64,000 bases of DNA, taken from the NCBI GenBank assembly GCA_036937835.1, contig CM072876.1, forward strand, positions 8,807,501 to 8,871,500, given 5' to 3'. Below, in pieces: positions 1 to 7,297 of the stretch (position 1 is its first letter; each line of letters starts with the position of its first letter). The translations under genes were made by a program, and so were the position numbers. Origin of the DNA: Pampus argenteus. Taxonomy: Eukaryota; Chordata; Actinopteri; Scombriformes; Stromateidae. The notes below the pieces were generated by a model. It searched no databases and was not told where the DNA came from. It worked only from the letters and a program-made list of their open reading frames with translations.

Positions 1-260
1 TCAGTTACAGCATACACAAGACAAAGGAATCATCATAAATGCACATTACTTTGAAACTGTTGCCTAATGAAGATTCAAACACTGAACAATAGATTTTACG
101 ACAACACAGTAATAAACACTCTTCAAAGTGCACATAACTAACTTTTACAAAAACACAAAGCAGTAAGTTTCTGGCATTGCTGATGAGACTGGCAGGCTAC
201 AGGTCTGGAATATTAAAGTGGAGTTATTTTGCACCATAATTTAATTTCACAAGACATTAC
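1..260 (-). other. ylpm1: ylpm1 intron 1 (partial)
   Basis: Sequence downstream of the gtaatg donor at 260. It is AT-rich with no further exon recognised before the window edge. Confidence 0.7.
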
Positions 261-809
261 CTGTAAAGCTAAGGCTTTGTCATCTTCTGCTGTGGATGAA
301 TCCTTCTTATGGGGCTCTTTGGAAGCAGCGTTGATCTCAGGCTGCTTGGATGACGGGGGATCCGGAGGGGGAGGACCCGGTTGTTGCTCCTTGGGGTGCG
401 GTTGTGGTGGCGGCGGAGGAGGTTGCGGATGATCCTGAGGAGCCGGGGCACCTCTCACTGGCTGAGATGCAGGGTCGTCTGGTGGTTTGTAATAGGACTG
501 AGCTCCAACACCGCTGTCTAAATGTCCAGATCCCTCTGACTGCCACGCTGACCCTGGATACCCACCTGAGTGTCCTCCACTGTAGCCGCTAGCAACGTTG
601 CCGTGATGTAACACGGACTGCAGCTGTTTCTGGTGGAGCATCTGCAGCTGCTGCATCTGCTGGATGTGCTGCTCCTGGAGGCAGGAGATCAGTGAGCCGC
701 CGGATGAGGCTTCGAAGCCGCCGAACCCCGCCGCCGGCGGACCGGTGTGGCCGCCAGCAGGCTGCTTACGGGATCCCGACCCTCCATAGTTTCCCCAGGA
801 GGGGTACAT
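261..809 (-). CDS. ylpm1: YLPM1 (YLP motif-containing protein 1 / ZAP3), first coding exon, gene continues past left edge
   Basis: This is the N-terminal 183 codons of a nuclear protein that in mammals binds RNA and protein phosphatase 1 and carries a C-terminal kinase-like domain, not in this window. The start MYPSWGNYGGSGS matches the known YLPM1 start (MYPNWGRYGGS). A glutamine-rich helix follows (LQEQHIQQMQQLQMLHQKQL, about residues 43-62), equivalent to the conserved EQHLAQLQQL segment, then a Gly/Tyr-rich stretch and a proline-rich stretch. The exon ends at ACAG|gtaatg in phase 0. ATG at 809 is the first ATG in this frame and has A at -3; the frame stays open upstream to a TTG at 869, which I do not use. 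The family identification rests on the N-terminus only. Confidence 0.9.
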
Positions 810-1059
810 TGTCAGAAAGCGAGTCGGGGTACACACGGCCTTTGTGCTCACATTCAGCCGGGCCGTCAAAAGCTAGCAAAGCTAACAGCTAACGTCGACA
901 GCTATCATAAAGCGTGAAGCTAACGTTACATTTTAATTTTCCGACTGAGCTGCACCACATTAAATAAAGATTAGAAAGACCACATGTCGTAATTTAACAG
1001 TTATCCACTAGAGATATGTTACAAAAAACGTTAACGTTGGGTGATTACTAACAGCAGCC

Positions 1060-1115
1060 ACGCACTGAGACTGATGACGGAAATACGTCACGCGTCCGCA
1101 GGTGACCGCTTCCGG
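1060..1115 (-). promoter_or_regulatory. Probable ylpm1 core promoter with ETS and CRE-like sites
   Basis: Read on the minus strand, this GC-rich patch carries an ETS core (ACCGGAAGCGG, around 1106-1117) and a CRE-like TGACGTA (about 1084-1090), with several CpGs and no TATA box. It lies about 250-300 bp upstream of the ylpm1 ATG, the usual layout of a housekeeping promoter. The transcription start itself is not visible. The rest of 810-1731 is AT-rich spacer with no gene seen; it probably holds the ylpm1 5' UTR and the 3' end of the neighbouring HMG gene. Confidence 0.45.
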
Positions 1116-1731
1116 TAAACAAATTTTATTAAAGATATCAAAAAATATATTCACAAACAATAAAATATTAAGTAAAACTAAACATTTTTCAGACCTGACT
1201 GCCTTCTGCGGTCTACTGTAAACTATACAATATATTTATGTAACTATTTATTTTTTTAATTATAATATTAAGTCATTGTAGCTCACTGATAGGACACTAT
1301 TAGAGCAGTAAGAGTGAGCTTAAACAGTAAAGTTACAGGCAACTAAACCAATGCTCTTAACCTTCACCATTCACTCATACCACTACTGGAGAACACTGAT
1401 TCTTTGTGTCTTATAAGTTTCCTGAGTGAGCTGAGCTCTCAAAGCCATCTTAGAAATAAATGTAGCCAATAATAAATAGAGGCATTCATCATGGTATAAA
1501 CAATTAGGCTATAGTCCAAGAAACACATAACGTAACAAAGAAAAGAAAACTGTTTTAGCTGCTGAACAGATTGTAATATAGCACATCTACTAGGTGAATA
1601 AGGAGGATAAGTGTGAAAGGAGATGGATTACTATGAAATAGGTTTTAAGTTTTAACATTCCAGGATGAAATGAACAAACACCCTCAACACGCCAATTAAT
1701 TTACATATTTATTTGATCTACTGATGTCCAT

Positions 1732-1961
1732 TTATGAAGAGGAGGGCAGATGATTCTCTGTAGCATCACTTGCTAGCAGTGTGGACCCTGTGATTGGAGT
1801 CAAGCAGTCGGAGTTAGGCAGCTGTACCTGGACTGTCTGTGTATGAGAATCCTCCATCAAATGTGTCTGCAATGGAGAGGGCTGTATCTCCACTGTCTGC
1901 ACTGGAGTCACACACGGCTTCTTTGCTTGGTGAGTGACGTATTCAGGATTAAATGCAGACG
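1732..1961 (-). CDS. Copy A exon 7: C-terminus
   Basis: 230 nt, phase 1 to stop. A Gln/Thr/Ser-rich tail beginning SAFNPEYVTHQAKKPCVTP and ending SDATENHLPSSS. It is 12 residues longer than copy B. An AATAAA (minus strand, 1708-1713) lies 19 nt after the stop. Confidence 0.75.
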
Positions 1962-3413
1962 CTGAAATGCAAACAACCAAAATACCCTGATAAATTCACT
2001 AAGACTTCATCAAACAATATGATTCCCCTCAGACGTACACTCCTTTTGATACTAATGTTGACAGGTTCTGATCTCTGTAAAAACACACAATTCAGTCTTC
2101 AGTTGAGGATAATAATTTTTGAGTTGAGGATTATGTTCTTGATTAATTTAATAATCTTTTCTGTTATCACGTCATAAAAAAGCAAATTCAAACACAAATT
2201 CAGTCTTTCTTTTATTTCTTTAAAAACTTTTTGTTTGTTTGTTTTGTTTTTTGACCAGAGTGATAATTTGTAAAAATTGGATTATTCCCTTATAAGTAAT
2301 CTGAGTATTCAACCAGTGCATGCAGTTTTCATGGCACAACTGACAGGAGCTTTGAGCCTGTGTGAGTGACATGAAAAGTTTTCATGACAGAGTAATGTTT
2401 CCTTACCTTCAGTCTTGATGGGAGCTGTGCTATACTGCCTCTTTCTCTTTTTGCCCTGGATAAAAAACAAACACATTAGATTTTGCACTGATGTCAGCCT
2501 CTAAAAACGAGAATCTTTGATTGTGTTTCATCAGCTCTGAGAAAAGTGTACATACATAGTTGTCAATTGGTGACCAGTCGGGGTGTTGCTGTTCATGTCT
2601 CCGCCGCTCTTTATTGGCTTGATCAAAATACTTGGCCTGCTCCTCCCATGACAGCGACTTCCACTGTGGACAGATGAGAATACACTGTCAGCATGCACAC
2701 CTTCACACAACTACAATCCAACTAGTGTGCGTGCACAAACACAGGGATAACACATGTTAACAGATACATAAATATGCACACTGATCCAGAATGCAAACTC
2801 CAGAAATATCTTAGCTTAATAAAGAACAAGCATGAACACAGAAAAAGTTTGTGTAACGTTGAGTGTCTCAAACATACAGAGCACACACACACTTACCTTC
2901 TCTCCCAGGAAAGTGTTCACTACTGCGCAGCCTTTAAGCTTCAGCTCAGCAGCAACATTGTGCCTTTGCTCCTTCATGTACAGCATGAAGGCATTTAGTG
3001 GCTTCTTTACGTATGGCCTGTCATCATCCTGCCGGTTTTCACACTCTCTATTTCTACACAGATAAAGAGAAACAAAGATGCACTGATAATAGAAAGAGTG
3101 TGTTTGAAGATACTAACAGAAGCTCATTGGCTGTGTGATCTTGTGTGTGTTTGTTTGCATTTATGTCTGTGTCACTTACATCATGTTGACAGGATGCAGA
3201 CTCTGGTTCTCCTGGTGCATCACCACTGGCACATTGTTATTCTACAAACACAAACAGGACAGATGATCAGACAAGCTGCAATCATGTCACATTTCCACCA
3301 GGTGTCAGAGTTTTCCATCTCTTTTAGTTACTTACTTGGTGTGCAGGAGCTTCAGGGCAACAGACACATGCTGCCACTGGGGTGTCATGTCCAGGAAACT
3401 GATATGGCAGGTA
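1732..3413 (-). CDS. TCF/LEF-like HMG-box cassette, copy A (exons 2-7; lacks exon 1 and exon 3b)
   Basis: Downstream copy of a tandemly duplicated exon cassette. Joined exons 3336-3413, 3180-3241, 2897-3053, 2556-2663, 2407-2455 and 1732-1961 give 684 nt (227 aa plus stop) with no frame break and canonical splice sites. The HMG box (PYVKKPLNAFMLYMKEQRHN to HPDWSPIDNY) has the DNA-contacting PLNAFMLYMKE motif of LEF1/TCF7, followed by a GKKRKR basic tail. No counterpart of exon 1 lies upstream; homology to copy B stops about 13 bases beyond exon 2. It may be an alternative 3' cassette served by exon 1 at 6429, a gene with its own start (see the open frame at 3414-3650), or a decaying duplicate. 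The intact frame argues against an old pseudogene. Confidence 0.7.
2407..2455 (-). CDS. Copy A exon 6: basic tail
   Basis: 49 nt encoding GKKRKRQYSTAPIKTE. The KKRKR cluster corresponds to the basic tail after LEF/TCF HMG boxes, which serves DNA bending and nuclear import. Phase 0 to 1; acceptor atccag, donor gtaagg. Confidence 0.8.
2556..2663 (-). CDS. Copy A exon 5: second half of HMG box
   Basis: 108 nt, phase 0 to 0. Encodes WKSLSWEEQAKYFDQANKER, then a segment ending HPDWSPIDNY, aligning with LEF1 WHALSREEQAKYYELARKER..YPGWSARDNY. Acceptor gtccacag, donor gtatgt. Confidence 0.8.
2897..3053 (-). CDS. Copy A exon 4: first half of HMG box
   Basis: 157 nt, phase 2 to 0. Encodes NRECENRQDDDRPYVKKP, then LNAFMLYMKEQRHNV and a segment ending LGEK. 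It keeps the canonical KKPLNAF of LEF/TCF boxes. Its acceptor (tttatctgtgtag) corresponds to the acceptor of exon 3b in copy B, fused directly to the body of exon 4. Confidence 0.8.
3180..3241 (-). CDS. Copy A exon 3 (62 nt)
   Basis: Encodes NNNVPVVMHQENQSLHPVN plus M and the first two bases of the next codon (phase 2). Acceptor tttgtag, donor gtaagtg. It differs from copy B at His/Arg and Asn/Asp. Confidence 0.75.
3336..3413 (-). CDS. Copy A exon 2 (78 nt)
   Basis: 26 codons, YLPYQFPGHDTPVAACVCC then PEAPAHQ. Phase 0 at both ends, acceptor cctcacag, donor gtaagtaa. It differs from copy B by Ala for Val near the end. The same frame remains open upstream to 3650. Confidence 0.75.
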
Positions 3414-3650
3414 CTGTGAGGACAGTGGGAGTGATATTCGATTTTTAATTCCTGCTGTTTGCTCCGTTTCACAAAGGATAGAAAATGCAAGCTTATAGTA
3501 CGACATTTGTTTGTCTGAATCTTCCATGAAGCACAACAACTGCTGAATGAATTTCTGAGCAAAGGGGTTTCGGGTTATTATTTTAATCTCATTGCAGCAT
3601 TGCAGTAAGAAAAAATTAATACTATATTTCATACAATACATAGCACACAT
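3414..3650 (-). other. Open frame continuous with copy A exon 2; possible private N-terminus
   Basis: Reading upstream from exon 2 of copy A without splicing, the frame stays open for 237 nt with ATGs at 3650 and 3527 (starting MEDSDKQMSYYKLAF). The DNA is unrelated to the equivalent part of copy B, because the duplication breakpoint is at about 3427. I recognise no domain. It could be a captured first exon for copy A or a chance open frame. Confidence 0.25.
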
Positions 3651-3861
3651 GGTCTGACGACACCATGCTTGTGTGAAGTGTTGTGAAGGTTTTTGATTGA
3701 AAGGAGTTGATTTGCTATGAAATATGAACCCATGTAAGTTTTAACATTCTAGGATGAAATGAACGAGCACCCTCAACACGTCTATTTATTTTACATATGT
3801 ATTTGATCTACTGATGTCTATTTATGAAGAGGAGGGCAGATGATTCTCTGTAGCATCACTT
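3428..3861. other. Spacer between cassettes
   Basis: Unique sequence at about 3428-3690 (containing the open frame above), then the downstream flank of copy B, homologous to the flank of copy A at about 1610-1731. A minus-strand AATAAA at 3785-3790 may be the copy B polyadenylation signal. Confidence 0.5.
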
Positions 3862-4055
3862 CTATGCTAGCAGTGTGGACCCTGTGATTGGAGTCAAGCA
3901 GTCGGAGTTAGGCAGCTGTACCTGGACTGTCTGTGTATGAGAATCCTCCATCAAATGTGTCTGCAATGGAGAGGGCTGTATCTGCACTGTCTGCACTGGA
4001 GTCACACACGGCTTCTTTGCTTGGTGAGTGACGTATTCAGGATTAAATGCAAACG
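3862..4055 (-). CDS. Copy B exon 7: C-terminus, truncated relative to copy A
   Basis: 194 nt ending ITGSTLLA then TAG. A 4-bp insertion relative to copy A produces the stop 12 residues early. The remaining copy A tail can still be read in the DNA just beyond the stop. Confidence 0.75.
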
Positions 4056-6429
4056 CTGAAATGCAAACAACCAAAATACCCTGATAAATTCACTAAGACT
4101 TCATCAAACAATATGATTCCCCTCAGACCTACACTCCTTTTGATACTAATGTTGACAGGTTCTGATCTCTGTCAAAACACACAATTCAGTCTTCAGTTGA
4201 GGATAATAATTTTTGAGTTGAGGATTATGTTCTTGATTAATTTAATATTATCACGTCATAAAAAAGCAAAAAATGCAGTTAGAAATTCCCGAAACCTAAG
4301 ATAACAAATTCAGTCATCTTTTATTTCTTTAAAAACGTCTGGGTTTTTTTGTTTTGTTTTTTGACCAGATGGTAATTTGTAAAAATTGGATTACTCCCTT
4401 ATAAGTAATTTGAGTATTCAACCGGTGCATGCAGTTTTCATGCCACAACTGACAGGAGCTTTTAGTCTGCGTGTGTGACATGAAACGTTTTCATGACTGA
4501 GTATGTATTTTGACTATCTGTGATCTAACCTGGTCAAGTATGACCAAGTGTGGTCACATGTCATCTAGTTTAATCACCCTGAAAACATGTTGTGATCCAC
4601 ACAAATGTTTCCTTACCTTCAGTCTTGATGGGAGCTGTGCTATACTGCCTCTTTCTCTTTTTACCCTGGATAAAAAACAAACACATTCGATTTTGCACTG
4701 ATGTCAGCCTCTAAAAACGAGAATCTTTGACTGTGTTTCATCAGCTCTGAGAAAAGTGTACATACATAGTTGTTATTTGCTGACCAGCCGGGGTGTTGCT
4801 GTTCATGTCTACGCCGCTCTTTATTGGCTTGATCAAAATACTTGGCCTGCTCCTCCCATGACAGCGACTTCCACTGTGGACAGATGAGAATACACTGTCA
4901 GCACGCACACCATCACACAACTACAATCCAACTAGTGTGCATGCACAAACACAGGGATAACACATGTTAACAGATACATAAATATGGACACAGATCCAGA
5001 ATGCAAACTCCAGAAATATATAACACACACACACACACTTACCTTCTGTCCCAGGAAAGTGTTCACTACTGCGCAGCCTTTAAGCTTCAGCTCAGCAGCA
5101 ACATTGTGCCTCTGCTCCTTCATGTACAGCATGAAGGCATTTGGTGGCTTCTTTACGTATGGCCTGTCATCATCCTGCCGGTTTTCACGCTCTCTATTCC
5201 TACAGGAATACAAAAAACAAATCTGAATGAGTCATAAATACCTTACCTAGTGGAACTGGGAGAAAATAGGAGTCAGGGATTCGGTTTATTTATGACCTCC
5301 CATCTGGTGAGCCCTGCCACAGATCATAAGACAGTCACAAATAAGAAAAGTATGCTTTGTCCAAAACTGGTCAGAGCTCACTTACTTGGAGAAGTCAGGT
5401 GGAGTGACACCACTGTCTTCAACCAGGTATACTGGCTGTCTATTCCTACACAGATAAAGAGAAACAAAGATGCACTGATAATTGAAAGAGTGTGTTTGAA
5501 GATACTAACAGAAGCTCATTGGCTGTGTGATCTTGTGTGTGTTTGTTTGCATTTATGTCTGTGTCACTTACATCATGTCGACAGGATGCAGACTCTGGTT
5601 CTCCTGGCGCATCACCACTGGCACATTGTTATTCTACAAACACAAACAGGACAGATGATCAGACAAGCTGCAATCATGTCACATTTCCACCAGGTGTCAG
5701 AGTTTTCCATCTCTTTTAGTTACTTACTTGGTGTACAGGAGCTTCAGGGCAACAGACACATGCTGCCACTGGGGTGTCATGTCCAGGAAACTGATATGGC
5801 AGGTACTGTGAGGACAGTACATGATTTACCTGGCTACAATACATACACTGAAAATACATTTTCAAAGACCAACACACATATTCTACATATGTAAACACCA
5901 AATCTTTGCTGAAATTATTAATGAATAGAAAAAAAAAACAATCTATTGTTTGAATTTTATGAAAAAATAAGCATCTGTTGCCAAGCATCCACCACTGATA
6001 AGATTCTATTAATCTATCCCTAATCTATGCTTAGTAGTTTACCTGTCCCTGGCTATGCATGATGTTGTGATAATACAAGGGTTGTCCTTGGTAAATGATG
6101 GGAGCATGCTGGTTAACATTCAGTCCAGGAGCAAAAATCAATGGACCCGGCTGCTGAAAGCTGAATGGAGCTACCACCGGGGCGTGCTCACTATATCCTC
6201 CTATATGACTCTCCACTGGTTGAAAGTAGGCATACAATCCTTGCCCAGCAGGGGCAGGAGGAGGAGGTGGAGGAGGAGGTGGAGTAGGATTAGGTGGGGG
6301 AGTAGGTGGAGATATCGGTGTAGTGTGGACTGTGTCCGTAGACAGATCAGCTACCACATCCAGGAGCATATGACGCACCTCTTCCCACTCCATCCCCTCA
6401 AAAACACGGTCAAACTCTGCAGTGTCCAT
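3862..6429 (-). CDS. TCF/LEF-like HMG-box protein, complete copy B (8 coding exons, about 364 aa)
   Basis: Joined exons 6043-6429, 5728-5805, 5572-5633, 5386-5445, 5043-5199, 4766-4873, 4617-4665 and 3862-4055 total 1095 nt with all phases agreeing. The product has an acidic start (MDTAEFDRVFEGMEWEEVRH), a proline tract, a Gly/Tyr/Gln-rich stretch, an LEF/TCF-type HMG box (about residues 215-290), a KKRKR tail and a Gln/Thr-rich C-terminus. Relatives bind CTTTG-type sites and bend DNA. The canonical N-terminal beta-catenin-binding region of TCF/LEF is not seen, so Wnt responsiveness should not be assumed. The box has Pro for Leu in KKPxNAF, unlike copy A and LEF1. No gene symbol can be assigned. 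Confidence 0.78.
4617..4665 (-). CDS. Copy B exon 6: basic tail
   Basis: 49 nt encoding GKKRKRQYSTAPIKTE, identical in protein to copy A. Phase 0 to 1, donor gtaagg. Confidence 0.8.
4766..4873 (-). CDS. Copy B exon 5: second half of HMG box
   Basis: 108 nt, phase 0 to 0. Encodes WKSLSWEEQAKYFDQANKER, then a segment ending HPGWSANNNY. The PGW matches LEF1, while the ANN differs from copy A (PID). Confidence 0.82.
5043..5199 (-). CDS. Copy B exon 4: first half of HMG box
   Basis: 157 nt, phase 2 to 0. Encodes NRERENRQDDDRPYVKKP, then PNAFMLYMKEQRHNV and a segment ending LGQK. Acceptor attcctgtag, donor gtaagt. Pro replaces the Leu that is usual after KKP. Confidence 0.82.
5386..5445 (-). CDS. 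Copy B exon 3b: 60-nt exon absent from copy A
   Basis: Bounded by acceptor tttatctgtgtag and a perfect donor AA|gtaagt. It is 60 nt and phase 2 to 2, so it joins exon 3 to exon 4 in frame, adding NRQPVYLVEDSGVTPPDFSK. The following intron (5200-5385) is 186 bp with consensus ends. Frame-neutral length, good splice sites and no internal stop support a real exon. Copy A has none of it. Confidence 0.6.
5572..5633 (-). CDS. Copy B exon 3 (62 nt)
   Basis: Encodes NNNVPVVMRQENQSLHPVD plus M, ending in phase 2 at ATGAT|gtaagt. Acceptor tttgtag. Confidence 0.78.
5728..5805 (-). CDS. Copy B exon 2 (78 nt)
   Basis: 26 codons, phase 0 to 0, YLPYQFPGHDTPVAACVCC then PEAPVHQ. Acceptor cctcacag, donor gtaagtaa. 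Confidence 0.78.
6043..6429 (-). CDS. Copy B exon 1: acidic and proline-rich N-terminus
   Basis: 129 codons, ending HSQGQ in phase 0 at GACAG|gtaaac. The ATG at 6429 begins MDTAEFDRVFEGMEWEE. A tract of consecutive prolines lies around residues 41-60, then a Tyr/Gln/His-rich half. The bases just before the ATG read accag, so a splice acceptor and an upstream non-coding exon are possible. No duplicate of this exon exists in the window. Confidence 0.75.
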
Positions 6430-6776
6430 CTGGTTTGCAGGTTTTGTAGGCTGTTTCCCAGAACTCGCCCAGAAGAATGATTAATTCTATGCAAAGGTTG
6501 CTGGGCTTCTGTGACAGACATTGATAGGAAGATGGTTGAGACATATGTAACTATGAGGTATTCCCATTTCTTCCACTTTCAACCAGAGGGAAATGCTGTA
6601 CAATTTATTTGACTATTACGCATTATTAAAGATTAAACTATCGAACAACATATAAAGTAGTAGTAAAGTTTCACCTCAACACCATACAACATTGAAATAT
6701 AGCAGTTTTATTTTATCCATTAATTATATTTAAAATGAGCCAATCTCCTTTTTTTTACATTGTTGCAATGCTACTT
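6430..6776. other. 5' flank of the HMG-box gene
   Basis: Presumed promoter or 5' UTR side of copy B. There is no TATA box at a useful distance. An octamer-like CTTTGCAT (minus strand, about 6491-6498) lies about 65 bp upstream of the ATG. Nothing else is recognised. Confidence 0.3.
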
Positions 6777-7297
6777 GTACTTAAAGGATAGGTTTACAAT
6801 TTTTCAAATCTGTCATGAAACAATAGACAGATGCCCAAATGAAAATCGACACTCACTCTGTGGAAGTATATATCTAAAGTTGTTTAAACTTAATTTCTCA
6901 CTTATTTGAAGCTATATGAAGCTCCAGCCATTCAAATTAGTCAATGAAATGGATATCTAAGTTAAGTTAAGTGTTTTCAGTGTCTTTTTATGACTATCCT
7001 TTCACCCCAGCTCAACAGGGAAACCTTGAAAGATATCCATCTGATTTTGTTAATTTGCCTCATATTAGCTCATATAAGACATTTTTAAATACATTTTTGC
7101 ACAGAACAAGGACTGTGGATTTTGTTGTCCCTCATTACTTACATTGTACATCATCAGAAAGGGATCTCTTAATGGCTACTATGAACAGGGGAATAATTAC
7201 AGGAAGACAAACCTGTTTCAGTGTTCATTTGGTCAACTTTTTGGGATGATTCTTTTAAGACAGACTTGAAAAAAACCTTGAACCTATCGTTTAAGTA
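6777..7297. mobile_element. Long fold-back (inverted-repeat) non-autonomous element
   Basis: The left end TACTTAAAGGATAGG is matched in reverse complement by CCTATCGTTTAAGTA at the right end. Similarity continues inward through ccaaatga..cact, through a Tyr-codon-like AT-rich stretch, to ggatatct near the centre, so most of the 520 bp is an imperfect inverted repeat. It has no transposase and resembles a dispersed teleost repeat I recall only in outline. The open frame inside it (6971-7249) is not a gene. Confidence 0.55.

Noticed and set aside
810..869. In-frame N-terminal extension of ylpm1
   Set aside because: It opens with TTG, not ATG, and the ATG at 809 matches the known family start.
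5250..5894. 214-codon plus-strand open frame across the HMG gene
   Set aside because: It is the antisense shadow of exons 2, 3 and 3b of copy B; those minus-strand exons have matching splice sites and HMG-box homology.
6055..6480. 141-codon plus-strand open frame
   Set aside because: Antisense of the proline-rich exon 1; its Arg/Trp-rich character is just the reverse of proline codons.
6971..7249. 92-codon open frame
   Set aside because: Lies inside the fold-back repeat; no domain or transposase motif.
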